A stretch of 64,000 nucleotides of DNA from Pseudomonadota bacterium (GCA_018240595.1 JAFEFL010000070.1:372001-436000), one strand, 5' to 3'; shown: positions 45,020 through 52,931, counted from the stretch's first letter. Translations and numbers: made by a program. Notes: generated by a model from the letters alone, not told the origin.

Positions 45020-45745
45020 ATGTCGGCAGTGGCGCGGTCCCTGAAGCATCTGGCGCAGAAGACACTCAATGCCGGCCATCTCGAAGTCACCCGCGCCGGC
45101 AACGTTCCCCGCTTCGATCTTCTCTTCCGCAATCTCAAACGCTACGGCCTGACGCCGAAGACCGTGTTCGACGTCGGCGTCGACACCGGCACGCCCGATC
45201 TCTACGAAGCCTTCCCCGGCGCCGCCTTCGCCCTGTTCGATCCCTCGCCGGCGTCGCTGCCGCACATGCAGCGGATCAGCGAGACGGTCGGCGGCGTCTA
45301 TTTCAATGTCGCGCTCGGCGCGGCCGATTCCTCGGCGGCGCTGTCGGTCAATCCGGCGAACACCGGCGGCTCGACGCTGCTCGCGGCGGTCGCCGCGCCC
45401 GAACTGCACACCGTCGCGGTCAAGCGCTTCGACAGCCTGATCTCGTCGATCGCGCGGCCGTCGCTGATGAAGATCGACGCCCAGGGTTACGAGATGAACA
45501 TTCTCGCCGGCATGGGTACGCTTCTCGACGACATCGACGTCTACATCATCGAGGTCGCGACCTTCCCCGTCCACCCGGAGCGCGGCACGTTCGACCAGTT
45601 GCATAGTTTCATGCGCGAGCGCGGCTTCTGCCTGCACGAGATCGTCGGCCTGTTGCGCCGTCCGCTCGACGACATGCTCTGCCACATCGACGCGGTCTAT
45701 GTGAAGGAGAACAGCCCGCTGCGCGCCGACAAGCGCTGGGGCTGA
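45020..45745 (+). CDS. FkbM-family S-adenosylmethionine methyltransferase
   Basis: A 241-residue SAM-dependent methyltransferase of the FkbM family (PF05050). The SAM loop is FDVGVDTGTPDLYEAFPG, followed by FALFDPSPASLPHMQRIS (acidic ribose contact) and, farther on, RFDSLISSIARPSLMKIDAQ with GYEMNILAGM, the D-x-QG-x-E motif typical of FkbM enzymes. These O-methylate sugars or small molecules. The target cannot be told, and no polysaccharide cluster is adjacent. It is the last ordinary gene before a 600-base hairpin-rich stretch. Confidence 0.9.
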   Translation: MSAVARSLKHLAQKTLNAGHLEVTRAGNVPRFDLLFRNLKRYGLTPKTVFDVGVDTGTPDLYEAFPGAAFALFDPSPASLPHMQRISETVGGVYFNVALGAADSSAALSVNPANTGGSTLLAAVAAPELHTVAVKRFDSLISSIARPSLMKIDAQGYEMNILAGMGTLLDDIDVYIIEVATFPVHPERGTFDQLHSFMRERGFCLHEIVGLLRRPLDDMLCHIDAVYVKENSPLRADKRWG

Positions 45746-45769
45746 GCACGGGCGTGCGCGGCGCTCATG

Positions 45770-46255
45770 TCGCGGCGAAACGCGCTGACGGATTCAGGCG
45801 CCCGATTCAATTGTCAAACAGCAGAGGCTCGCAGCAGACGTGCGGGATTGCCCCTGTTCTTAAAGGCCCGGGGCGGCCTGCCTTCCTCCCCGCCCTTCGC
45901 GGGGACATGCCTTCCGCCCCTCGGACATGCCGAGGGGATGGAGCGCCGCGAAGCGCCCAAACATGCGCCTTACGGCGCGGCCCCTCCTTGCGATCGGAGA
46001 AGGCCTGCGCCCGCGGCGCTCCACCGCGGTGTCGTTACGACGCCGGGCCGCGCTTCTGGCGGCTGATCCGTCTTCCAACCGGGAAAACGGGTAGCGCGCA
46101 CCATCAGCGAGCTCCTCGCAGGAGGTCATAGCGCCTCCGGGCGGAGCCCCGGCGCCGCCCGAGCGCTCAAGGTGCGTTTCCTTGAGCCCGCGGGCACCGC
46201 GCCCCGCTCCACCGTCACGACGCCTCATGAAAGCGCCCTCGTTTGAGCGGGACTG
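45770..46255. repeat. Hairpin-rich interspersed repeat element
   Basis: A non-coding stretch full of short perfect hairpins, for example TCCCCGC (45887-45893) with GCGGGGA (45899-45905), and CCCCTCGG (45917-45924) with CCGAGGGG (45930-45937). All frames give Pro/Arg/Gly-rich text with no protein family. I recall similar text (with 'GGGGCGGCCTGCCTTCCTCC'-like blocks) recurring in Bradyrhizobium-type genomes, where it is often miscalled as small proteins. Its extent is approximate. The AT-richer region 46256-46350 beyond it leads into an atypical gene. Confidence 0.5.
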
Positions 46256-46309
46256 GAGGAATATAGTCTATTGCGGAAGGCAGGTCAATAGTCCTAGACG
46301 TGACCTCCA

Positions 46310-46328
46310 GCAGACAGGTACTGTCTGC
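46310..46328. promoter_or_regulatory. 8-base palindrome before the low-GC orphan gene
   Basis: GCAGACAG (46310-46317), spacer GTA, CTGTCTGC (46321-46328) form a perfect inverted repeat 22 bases before the ATG at 46351. It is suitably placed for an operator, or for a leader hairpin overlapping the promoter. No regulator gene is adjacent. Confidence 0.4.
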
Positions 46329-46350
46329 TTATCCAAATACGGAGCGCAAC

Positions 46351-46815
46351 ATGCAATCATCGACTATTGTGTCTATCGCCTCTGTTACAGTCGCTATCGT
46401 TGTCGCGCTTGTTCAATATGCCCAATGGCGAACCGCAAACCAAAAAGTGGTAGTTGACCTTTACGATCGACGCCTAAGAATATTTCAACAACTAGAAGGC
46501 GCTATTGCCCCAGTTATGCGCGAGGCCGAAGTAAACGCTGACGCGTTTCAGAATTTTGCGATCGGCCAAGCAGAATCTAGATTTCTATTCGGAGACGACG
46601 TCAAAGAATACTTACAGACGTTACGAGAGTCGTTCGCTTGGCCTATGGCATTTACTAATACAGTAATCGATCATTCCGAGGACCGCGAAAATTTAGTCAA
46701 CACGAAATACGATCATATAAAGCGGATCGTTGATTTTTACTCTAAAGGGCCGGAACTCTTTGCGCCCTATATTAAGCTTGAGCACAAGAACACGCCTTTC
46801 TGGCGTCCTTGGTGA
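46351..46815 (+). CDS. Low-GC orphan membrane-anchored protein
   Basis: A 154-residue protein from ATG 46351 with GGAG 6 bases upstream. One N-terminal helix (STIVSIASVTVAIVVALVQY) is followed by AQWRTANQKVVVDLYDRRLR and a cytosolic helical domain with IFQQLEGAI, FLFGDDVKEYLQTLRESFAW and KYDHIKRIVDFYSKGPELF. Codon use and base composition are clearly more AT-rich than its neighbours, pointing to recent acquisition. Similar TM plus 'QWRTA...DLYDRR' proteins occur sporadically in many bacteria, but I know no function. It lies between a repeat element and pcp. Confidence 0.82.
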   Translation: MQSSTIVSIASVTVAIVVALVQYAQWRTANQKVVVDLYDRRLRIFQQLEGAIAPVMREAEVNADAFQNFAIGQAESRFLFGDDVKEYLQTLRESFAWPMAFTNTVIDHSEDRENLVNTKYDHIKRIVDFYSKGPELFAPYIKLEHKNTPFWRPW

Positions 46816-46834
46816 CTGCTCGATCGGCAAACCG

Positions 46835-47551
46835 ATGCCTACCATCCTCATCACCGGCTTCGGGCCTTTTCCTGGCGCGCCGTATAACCCGACGATAAAA
46901 CTCGTGCGCGCGTTGGCGCGCCTGCGGCGGCCGGCGCTGGCGGATGCAAAGATCGTCGCGCACATCTTCACCACCAGTTATGCCGCGGTGGACCGCGAAC
47001 TGCCCGACCTGATCGCGCGTCACAAGCCCGACGCGCTGCTGATGTTCGGCCTGCACGGTCGCGCCAGGGCCATCCGTATCGAGACCCGGGCGCGCAACGC
47101 GCTGGCGCTGCTGCCCGACGCGTCCGGTAAAGCGTTGCGGCGCGGCGTCATCGCGACCGGCGCGCCGCACGCGCGGGCGATGCCGATGCCGGCGCGGCGC
47201 CTGCTCGCCGCGGCGCGTGAGACCCGCATGCCCGCGGTGCTGTCGCGCGACGCCGGGCGATACCTGTGCAACTACCTGTGCTGGCGCAGCGCCGAAAGCG
47301 GCGTGCGGCTGGCGGCTTTCATCCATGTGCCGAAGGTCGCGCGGTTTGCGCGGCCCAAGAAATTCTCAAACGGAGCCGCCTTCTCCGCTCATTCCCGCGC
47401 AAGCGGGAATCCAGCTCTGGGTCCCCGCTTTCGCGAGGACGAGCGGAGAATGGGCATGGGCTTGTCCAAGAAGGTCTTCTCCGCCGCCGACCTGTTGCGC
47501 GCCGGTGAAAAACTGCTGGTGGCTTTGCACGCCGCCGTTAACCGGACCTAA
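46835..47551 (+). CDS. pcp: Pyroglutamyl-peptidase I with an in-frame palindromic insertion
   Basis: A 238-residue pyrrolidone-carboxylate peptidase from ATG 46835. It removes N-terminal pyroglutamate from peptides in the cytosol. The fold motif TILITGFGPFPGAPYNPT is present, as are the triad candidates Glu83 (IRIETRARN), Cys145 (AGRYLCNYLCW) and His164 (FIHVPKV). Beyond the His the frame carries about 23 extra residues (AHSRASGNPALGPRFREDER) encoded by a 70-base cloverleaf repeat at 47381-47450, before a normal-looking C-terminal helix (FSAADLLRAGEKLLVAL). The insert lies near the C-terminal helix, so activity may survive. Start and overall family are secure. Confidence 0.9.
   Translation: MPTILITGFGPFPGAPYNPTIKLVRALARLRRPALADAKIVAHIFTTSYAAVDRELPDLIARHKPDALLMFGLHGRARAIRIETRARNALALLPDASGKALRRGVIATGAPHARAMPMPARRLLAAARETRMPAVLSRDAGRYLCNYLCWRSAESGVRLAAFIHVPKVARFARPKKFSNGAAFSAHSRASGNPALGPRFREDERRMGMGLSKKVFSAADLLRAGEKLLVALHAAVNRT
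47381..47450. repeat. 70-base cloverleaf palindromic repeat inside pcp
   Basis: A 10-base outer stem, TTCTCCGCTC (47381-47390) with GAGCGGAGAA (47441-47450), encloses a perfect hairpin ATTCCCGC-GCAA-GCGGGAAT (47391-47410), a 10-base spacer CCAGCTCTGG, and an almost perfect hairpin (47421-47440, one mismatch). This is the common alphaproteobacterial 'ATTCCCGC...GCGGGAAT' repetitive palindrome. It lies fully within the pcp reading frame and keeps it open. Confidence 0.85.
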
Positions 47552-47575
47552 TCTTCTCCCGCGCATGCTCAGGGC

Positions 47576-48910
47576 ATGCCGATCAGCCGCCGCAGCCTGC
47601 TCACCGGTTCGCTTCTGACCGCCTTTGCCGCGCCGGCCGCCGCGCGCGCGCAACAGCCCGCGGCCGCGCCAAAGGGCCTCGACGCCGCGCGCTACGGCGT
47701 GCGCGCCAATGCCGAGACCGAGCAGACGCGCGCCTTGCAGAAGGCCATCGACGAGACGGCGCGCGCGCAGCAGCCTCTGTGGCTCGCGCCCGGCCGCTAT
47801 CGCACCGGCCCGCTGACGCTGCCGTCGGGCGGCCGCATCGCCGGCCAGCGCGGCGCCACGCGGCTCATCCTTGCCGGCGGCGGCACGTTGCTGCAAGCGC
47901 GCGGCGGCAGCGACATCGCGCTCTCCGGCGTGACGCTGGAAGGCGCCGCCGCCGACGCTCTCGCCGATTTCACCGCCGTGGCCAGCCTGCGCATCGCCGA
48001 TTGCGACCTCAAGGCCGCCAAGGGCAACGGCCTGACGCTGACGCAGTGCACCGGCACCGTGTCGGGCAACACGATCGCCGACTGCGGCGACAACGGCGTC
48101 ATGAGCCTCGACAGCAAACTGACGCTCCGCGCCAACACCATCCAGCACAGCGGCAACGGCGGCATCCGCGTCTGGCGCAGCAGCAAGGCGAGCGACGGCA
48201 GCGTCATCGAGGACAATGTCATCGAGGATACCGCGGCGCGGGCCGGCGGCGACGGCCAGAACGGCAACGCCATCAATGTCTATCGCGCCGCCGACGTCAT
48301 CGTGCGCGACAACGTCATCCGCCGTGCCGCCTTCACCGCGATCCGCGGCAACGCCGCCTCGCGCATCACCATGACCGGCAACCAGTGCCTCGCCCTCGGC
48401 GAGGTCGCGATCTATTCGGAGTTCGAATTCGAGGACGCGACCATCGAGCGCAACCTGATCGACGTCGCCGCCGTCGGCATCGCCGTCACCAACATGGACA
48501 AAGGCGGCCACGGCGCGATGGTGCGCGGCAACGTCATCCGCAACATGATCAACAAGCGGCCGCAGGGCGGCCCCGACTCCTATGGCGTCGGCATCGGCGT
48601 CGAGGCCGACACCGAGGTCTCCGGCAACACCATCGAGAATGCGCCGGTCATGGGCATCGAGGTCGGCTCGGGACAATATCTGCGCAACGTCACGGTGACG
48701 CGCAACACCCTGCGCCGCACCGGCATCGGCATCGGCGTCACCGTGGTCGAAGGCGCCGGCAAGGCGACGATCAGCGACAATGTCATAGCCGAAGCCAAGG
48801 GCGGCGCCGTGGTCGGCATGCGCTGGGACAAGGCGGCGACCGGCGACCTGACGCGCGGCGGCGCCGACAAGTTCCCCAACCTGACGATCCGCGACAACAA
48901 AGTCGGGTAA
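47576..48910 (+). CDS. TIGR03808-type Tat-translocated beta-helix repeat protein
   Basis: A 444-residue protein with a twin-arginine signal (MPISRRSLLTGSLLTAFAAP). The body is a parallel beta-helix with many short repeats of the form DNVI or GNTI, such as CDLKAAKGNGLTLTQCTGTV, RANTIQHSGNGGIRVWRSS and RRTGIGIGVTVVEGAG, ending FPNLTIRDNKVG. This resembles the TIGR03808 family ('TAT-translocated repetitive protein') of Hyphomicrobiales and pectate-lyase-like folds. It is exported folded to the periplasm, where such a helix may bind or cleave polysaccharides. No catalytic residue can be assigned. Confidence 0.87.
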   Translation: MPISRRSLLTGSLLTAFAAPAAARAQQPAAAPKGLDAARYGVRANAETEQTRALQKAIDETARAQQPLWLAPGRYRTGPLTLPSGGRIAGQRGATRLILAGGGTLLQARGGSDIALSGVTLEGAAADALADFTAVASLRIADCDLKAAKGNGLTLTQCTGTVSGNTIADCGDNGVMSLDSKLTLRANTIQHSGNGGIRVWRSSKASDGSVIEDNVIEDTAARAGGDGQNGNAINVYRAADVIVRDNVIRRAAFTAIRGNAASRITMTGNQCLALGEVAIYSEFEFEDATIERNLIDVAAVGIAVTNMDKGGHGAMVRGNVIRNMINKRPQGGPDSYGVGIGVEADTEVSGNTIENAPVMGIEVGSGQYLRNVTVTRNTLRRTGIGIGVTVVEGAGKATISDNVIAEAKGGAVVGMRWDKAATGDLTRGGADKFPNLTIRDNKVG

Positions 48911-48920
48911 CGCGGTTTCT

Positions 48921-49066
48921 TCACCTCTCCCATGGGGAGAGGTCGGCACGCGTCAGCGTGCCGGGTGAGGGGTTACCGACGATCTGACTCACTTGCCCCC
49001 TCACCCCAACCCTCTCCCCGACAGCTTGCCGGAACGCCGAGCGTTCGCTCGCCTATGGGGAGAGGG
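48921..49066. repeat. Interspersed hairpin repeat between TIGR03808 and DUF3750 genes
   Basis: Two strong inverted repeats: ACCTCTCCC (48923-48931) with GGGAGAGGT (48935-48943), and CCCTCTCCCC (49010-49019) with GGGGAGAGGG (49057-49066). The second encloses CGAGCG-TT-CGCTCG (49038-49051). The 'CTCACCCCAACCCTCTCCCC' text is a widespread proteobacterial intergenic repeat. It could act as a transcript end or nuclease barrier after the preceding gene. Confidence 0.65.
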
Positions 49067-49158
49067 AGCGCGCTGAGCTTGTCGAAACGCCCCCTTGCCT
49101 CACCCTTGCCGCGAACCCAGCTTACAGACTGGGGCCGAACCAAACCCCAACCGCCGCC

Positions 49159-49938
49159 ATGCCATCCCGCCGCTTCAACCGCCGCGCCGCCTTCATGCTC
49201 CTGCTGTTCGCCGTGTTCCTGATGCCGCTGATCGCCCGTGCCGCGCTCTATGCCGCCGGCGACGCGCCGCGCTCCTGGCGCGAGGCCGACTGGTCCTCGG
49301 CCGGCACCCTGCCGGCAGCGAGGGACTTCTCGCCGGCGCGCCTGGTCGTCTTCACCGGCCTGACCGGCGCCTGGAAGGGCATCTTCTCGGTGCACAGCTG
49401 GGTGGTGTTCAAGCGCGCCGGCGAGGCGCGCTGGACGCGCTATGACGTCGTCGGCTGGGGTTCGCCCGTGCGCCGCAACGGCTGGCCGGCGGACGGCCGC
49501 TGGTACGGCAACGCGCCGACGGCGATCGTCGACGTCAGCGGCGCCGAGGCGGAGACACTGATCCCGAAGGTCGAAGCCGCGGTGCGCGACTATGCCTATG
49601 CCGAGACCGGCGACTATCGCATCTGGCCGGGGCCGAATTCCAACAGCTTCGTCGCCGCGGTGCTGCGCGCGGTGCCGGAGCTGAAGGTCGCCCTGCCCGC
49701 CAATGCCGTCGGCCGCGACTTCCGCCACGGTCTCTATGCCGGCTTCACCGACAGCCGCACCGGTTTCGAGCTGTCCGCCTTCGGGCTGGCCGGCATCAAG
49801 GCCGGCTGGGTCGAGGGCGTCGAGGTCAACCTGCTCGGCCTCGTCGCCGGCATCGACTTGCGCTATCCGGCGCTGAAGCTGCCCGGTTTCGGCCGCGTCG
49901 GCATGATGCCGCCGGTGGCGAGCGCGGTGAACAGCTAA
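49159..49938 (+). CDS. DUF3750 domain-containing protein
   Basis: A 259-residue protein with a signal peptide or anchor (FMLLLFAVFLMPLIARAALY). The conserved core is ARLVVFTGLTGAWKGIFSVH with SWVVFKRAGEARWTRYDVVG, and later YRIWPGPNSNSFVAAVLRAV and GFTDSRTGFELSAFGLAGIK, matching DUF3750 (PF12570). An 'H-S-W-V' and a 'G-P-N-S-N-(T/S)-F' motif recall papain-like or NlpC-type transferases, but the catalytic Cys is not evident here. It is probably periplasmic. It ends 4 bases into the convergent flavin oxidoreductase gene. Confidence 0.85.
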   Translation: MPSRRFNRRAAFMLLLFAVFLMPLIARAALYAAGDAPRSWREADWSSAGTLPAARDFSPARLVVFTGLTGAWKGIFSVHSWVVFKRAGEARWTRYDVVGWGSPVRRNGWPADGRWYGNAPTAIVDVSGAEAETLIPKVEAAVRDYAYAETGDYRIWPGPNSNSFVAAVLRAVPELKVALPANAVGRDFRHGLYAGFTDSRTGFELSAFGLAGIKAGWVEGVEVNLLGLVAGIDLRYPALKLPGFGRVGMMPPVASAVNS

Positions 49939-51032
49939 CCCTTCGGCGTCGCCGACCACATCTTGGCGCCGGCGCGCAGATACTGCGGCGGCAGCGCGAC
50001 GTCGCCGCCCAGCGCCTTGGCACAGTGCCAGCCGAAATGCGGATCGTCGAGGAAGGCGCGCGCCGCCGCGACCATGTCGGCCTTGCCCGAAGCCACGATC
50101 TCCTCGGCCTGCTGCGCCGTGGTGATGAGCCCCACTGCGCGCACCTTGATGCCGGCTTCCTTCCTGATGCGCTCGGCGACCGGCACGTTGTGGCCGAGGC
50201 TCGTCGGCGTGCGCGTGTCGGCGGTGATGCCGCCGGACGAGACGCAGATGAATTCGATGCCCTCGGCCTTCAGCGCCTTGCCGATCGCCACCGCGTCGTC
50301 GGCCTGCAGGCCATCGTCGCGCCAGTCGACGCTCGAGATGCGCGCGCCGAGCGGCACCTCCTTCGGCACCACCGCGCGCACCGCGCGGACCACCGACAGC
50401 GGGAAGCGCAGCCGGTTCGCGAGCGAGCCGCCATACTGGTCGGTGCGCTTGTTCGACACCGGCGACAGGAAACTGTGCATCAGGTAACCGTGCGCGAGAT
50501 GCAGCTCGATCTCGTCGAAGCCGATGCGCAGCGCGCGCCTGGCCGAGCTCACGAAAGCGTCGCGCACGCGGTCCATGTCCGCCTCGGTCATCTCGCGCGG
50601 CACGTGCCAGCCTTCGCCGAACGGGATGGCCGACGGCGCGATGGTCTGCCACGGATCCTCGTTCGGCCGCAGATAAGTGCCGCCTTCCCAAGGCCGCTGC
50701 GACGACGCCTTGCGTCCGGCATGGGCGAGCTGCACGCCGAACTTCGCCGTGCCGAAGGTCTTGGCGGCGGCGATGACGTGGCCGAGCGCCAGCTCGTTGC
50801 CGTCGGAATAGAGGCCCATGCAGCCATGCGTGATGCGGCCGTGGCGCTCGACATGGGTGGCCTCGACCACGACCATCGCCGCGCCGGAATTGGCCAGCAT
50901 GCCGAGATGCATCATGTGCCAGTCGGAGGCGGCGCCGTCGTCGGCGGAGTATTGGCACATCGGCGCGACGACGAGACGGTTGGTAAGCTCGACGCCGGCC
51001 AGCGGAAGCGGTGAAAACAGCGCACTGCTCAT
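49935..51032 (-). CDS. NADH:flavin oxidoreductase, old yellow enzyme (YqjM/NamA-like)
   Basis: A 365-residue FMN-dependent ene-reductase of the YqjM class. Key motifs are NRLVVAPMCQYSADDGAASD (regulatory Cys of YqjM-type enzymes), GVQLAHAGRKASSQRPWEGG, EIELHLAHGYLMHSFLSPVS with the conserved HxxH pair, NKRTDQYGGSLANRLRFP, LGARISSVDWRDDGL and VAAARAFLDDPHFGWHCAK. Such enzymes reduce activated C=C bonds in enones, nitroalkenes or quinones, and often serve detoxification. Cytosolic, complete and of normal length. Its 3' end overlaps the DUF3750 gene by 4 bases. Confidence 0.95.
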   Translation of the reverse strand: MSSALFSPLPLAGVELTNRLVVAPMCQYSADDGAASDWHMMHLGMLANSGAAMVVVEATHVERHGRITHGCMGLYSDGNELALGHVIAAAKTFGTAKFGVQLAHAGRKASSQRPWEGGTYLRPNEDPWQTIAPSAIPFGEGWHVPREMTEADMDRVRDAFVSSARRALRIGFDEIELHLAHGYLMHSFLSPVSNKRTDQYGGSLANRLRFPLSVVRAVRAVVPKEVPLGARISSVDWRDDGLQADDAVAIGKALKAEGIEFICVSSGGITADTRTPTSLGHNVPVAERIRKEAGIKVRAVGLITTAQQAEEIVASGKADMVAAARAFLDDPHFGWHCAKALGGDVALPPQYLRAGAKMWSATPKG

Positions 51033-51101
51033 GGAAATACTCTCAAGCTCGATGAAGGGCGGAACGGCCGGTCGGGAATGACGGCGAGACGCGGAACAGC
51101 G

Positions 51102-51455
51102 TCAGCGCTTGGCCTGGATGGACTTCAGGTAGTCGATGATGGCACCGACGTCATCGGACTCAAAGCTGATTTCCGGCATGTCCGGATGACCCGACATGAT
51201 GCCCTCGCCGAGCGACTCCTCCAGGGAGTCGATCGGATACCGCTGGCCGAGGACGCGGAAGGCCGGCGCATCGGGACGCGGGCTGTCGCCGGTCCGGCCC
51301 ACCGCGTGACACTGGCCGCAATTCTTGGCGAGCAGCTCTTCGCCGCGCTTGAGGTCGACGGCGCCGGGAGCGCCCTGCGCAGCCGCCAAGGCCGGTAGTC
51401 CGATAATAAACAGCGCCGCCGCGAGCGCCGTCGCGATCGACGCCGGGAAAGTCAG
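51102..51455 (-). CDS. Exported c-type cytochrome
   Basis: A small cytochrome c. The signal peptide FPASIATALAAALFIIGLPALAAAQG precedes GEELLAKNCGQCHAVGRTGD, whose CxxCH binds heme. A distal axial Met fits GIMSGHPDMPEISFESDDVG, and the C-terminal helix is IIDYLKSIQ. The reading frame extends far upstream without a good ATG/GTG/TTG near the signal. I place the start at CTG 51455, which overlaps the stop of the upstream small gene by 3 bases (CTGA), implying translational coupling, but this is uncertain. It would carry electrons in the periplasm. Confidence 0.8.
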   Translation of the reverse strand: MTFPASIATALAAALFIIGLPALAAAQGAPGAVDLKRGEELLAKNCGQCHAVGRTGDSPRPDAPAFRVLGQRYPIDSLEESLGEGIMSGHPDMPEISFESDDVGAIIDYLKSIQAKR

Positions 51456-51709
51456 GCCGCTGGGCGGAAGAATTCGTTTCGTGCCGCCTCGAGCGGCATC
51501 GGCGTCTCCGGCCGTCCGGCCAGCTTGCGCCACTTCTTCGCCGCCGCGATCACGTCGAGCATGCGGGCCGCGAAGGCTTCCTGGCTGTAGTAATGCTTCC
51601 AACGGCCGCTGCGATACAGTTCGGTGTAATAAGCAAGACGCTGTTCGGCGAGACCGTGCCATCGCTGGGCGATCTCCTGCAACTGCGGACTGCCGGGGGG
51701 ACCCTGCAT
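51452..51709 (-). CDS. Small conserved-type protein upstream of the cytochrome c
   Basis: An 85-residue protein from ATG 51709 (MQGPPGSPQLQEIAQRWHGL). It is basic and helical, with AEQRLAYYTELYRSGRWKHY, SQEAFAARMLDVIAAAKKWR and an end ARNEFFRPAA. A similar short family (I recall TIGR03809) occurs in Bradyrhizobium relatives beside cytochrome genes, but I cannot confirm the match. No signal peptide. Its stop overlaps the proposed start of the cytochrome gene. Confidence 0.65.
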   Translation of the reverse strand: MQGPPGSPQLQEIAQRWHGLAEQRLAYYTELYRSGRWKHYYSQEAFAARMLDVIAAAKKWRKLAGRPETPMPLEAARNEFFRPAA

Positions 51710-51908
51710 GGGGCGCTCGGATAGTCGTTGGCCAGTGCCGAATCGTCTACCCCCTGATCGTTACGTGACTGGTAACGACGAACAATCCTACAATGACGAC
51801 CCCGCACGCATGTGGATAACACTGGTTGTTTAAGCTGATTCGCCAGTGTTTTAAATAGCCTAGCGGCTGGGCTGCATAAATTGTTTGTTTATTCGGCGCG
51901 GCCGGAAC

Positions 51909-51934
51909 GGGGCGCCGCGTACTACCGGCGCCCC
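51909..51934 (-). terminator. Hairpin after the branched-chain transporter operon
   Basis: GGGGCGCCG (51909-51917) pairs perfectly with CGGCGCCCC (51926-51934) around an 8-base loop, 23 bases beyond the livM stop on the minus strand. It is not followed by a good T run on that strand, so it may stabilise the mRNA 3' end rather than be a true intrinsic terminator. Confidence 0.45.
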
Positions 51935-51956
51935 TTGTGCAATCGCTTCCGCGCCT

Positions 51957-52931
51957 TCAGCGTTTAAACAACGCGGCGATTTCGCCGACGATGCCGCGAC
52001 GGAACAGCAGCACGCAGGTCACGAAGATCAGGCCCTGGATCACCAGCACCCATTCGCCGACCACCGACAGCTTGAACTGCATGAACAGGATGACGAAGGC
52101 GCCCACCACCGGCCCGAAGATGGTGCCGAGGCCGCCGACCAGGGTCATCAGCACGACTTCGCCGGACATCGGCCAGTTGACGTCGGTCAGCGAGGCGATC
52201 TGCATGGTGATCGCCTTGGTCGACCCGGCGACGCCGGCGAGCGTCGCCGACAGCATGAAGGCGATCAGCTTGTAACGGTCGGTCTTGTAGCCGAGCGACA
52301 CGGCGCGCGGCTCGTTCTCGCGGATCGCTTTGAGCACCTCGCCGAACGGCGAATGGATGATGCGGTAGATCAGCAGGAAGCCGGCGATGAAGATGACGAA
52401 GACGACGACATACATCGTCATCTCGTTGTTGAGGTCGATGACGCCGAACAGGCGGCCGCGGGGCACCGCCTGGATGCCGTCCTCGCCGCCGGTGAAGCGC
52501 ATGCGCAGGGCGACGAAATACATCATCTGCGCCAGCGCCAGCGTGATCATGGCGAAGTAGATGCCCTGGCGGCGGATGGCGAGCGACCCGGCGAGCAGGC
52601 CGAAGAACGCCGCGGTCGCCGTGCCGGTGAGGATCGCCAGCTCCGGCGTGAAGCCCCAGAGCTTGGCGGCATGCGCCGCCAGATAGCTCGCCCAGCCGAA
52701 ATACAGGGCGTGGCCGAAACTCAAGAGGCCGCCATAGCCGATCAGCAGGTTGAAGGCGCAGGCGAACAGCGCAAAGCACATCGCCTGCATCAGGAACAGC
52801 GGATAGGTGAAGAACGGCGCGACAATTAGCGCCGCCACCATGACGACGAAGCCGATGGTTTCCCCGTTGCGCCTCAGCATCGAGGGCGCGGCGGACGAGC
52901 CGGTCATGACGGGTGACGTGGTGGTGTCCAT
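51957..52931 (-). CDS. livM: Branched-chain amino-acid-type ABC transporter permease LivM
   Basis: A 324-residue membrane protein of the LivM family (PF02653), about 9-10 helices. Landmarks are YGGLLSFGHALYFGWASYLA (the conserved G-x-x-S-x-G-H motif), FAMITLALAQMMYFVALRMR, SPFGEVLKAIRENEPRAVSL and GGLGTIFGPVVGAFVILFMQ. It pairs with LivH to form the inner-membrane channel for branched-chain amino acids or other small amides. It is the last gene of the six-gene operon. Its ATG overlaps the livH stop (TAATG). Confidence 0.95.
   Translation of the reverse strand: MDTTTSPVMTGSSAAPSMLRRNGETIGFVVMVAALIVAPFFTYPLFLMQAMCFALFACAFNLLIGYGGLLSFGHALYFGWASYLAAHAAKLWGFTPELAILTGTATAAFFGLLAGSLAIRRQGIYFAMITLALAQMMYFVALRMRFTGGEDGIQAVPRGRLFGVIDLNNEMTMYVVVFVIFIAGFLLIYRIIHSPFGEVLKAIRENEPRAVSLGYKTDRYKLIAFMLSATLAGVAGSTKAITMQIASLTDVNWPMSGEVVLMTLVGGLGTIFGPVVGAFVILFMQFKLSVVGEWVLVIQGLIFVTCVLLFRRGIVGEIAALFKR

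Noticed and set aside
45754..46457. Several short open frames in the repeat region
   Set aside because: They are Pro/Arg/Gly-rich, overlap perfect hairpins, and look like the mis-annotated small proteins commonly called in this repeat.
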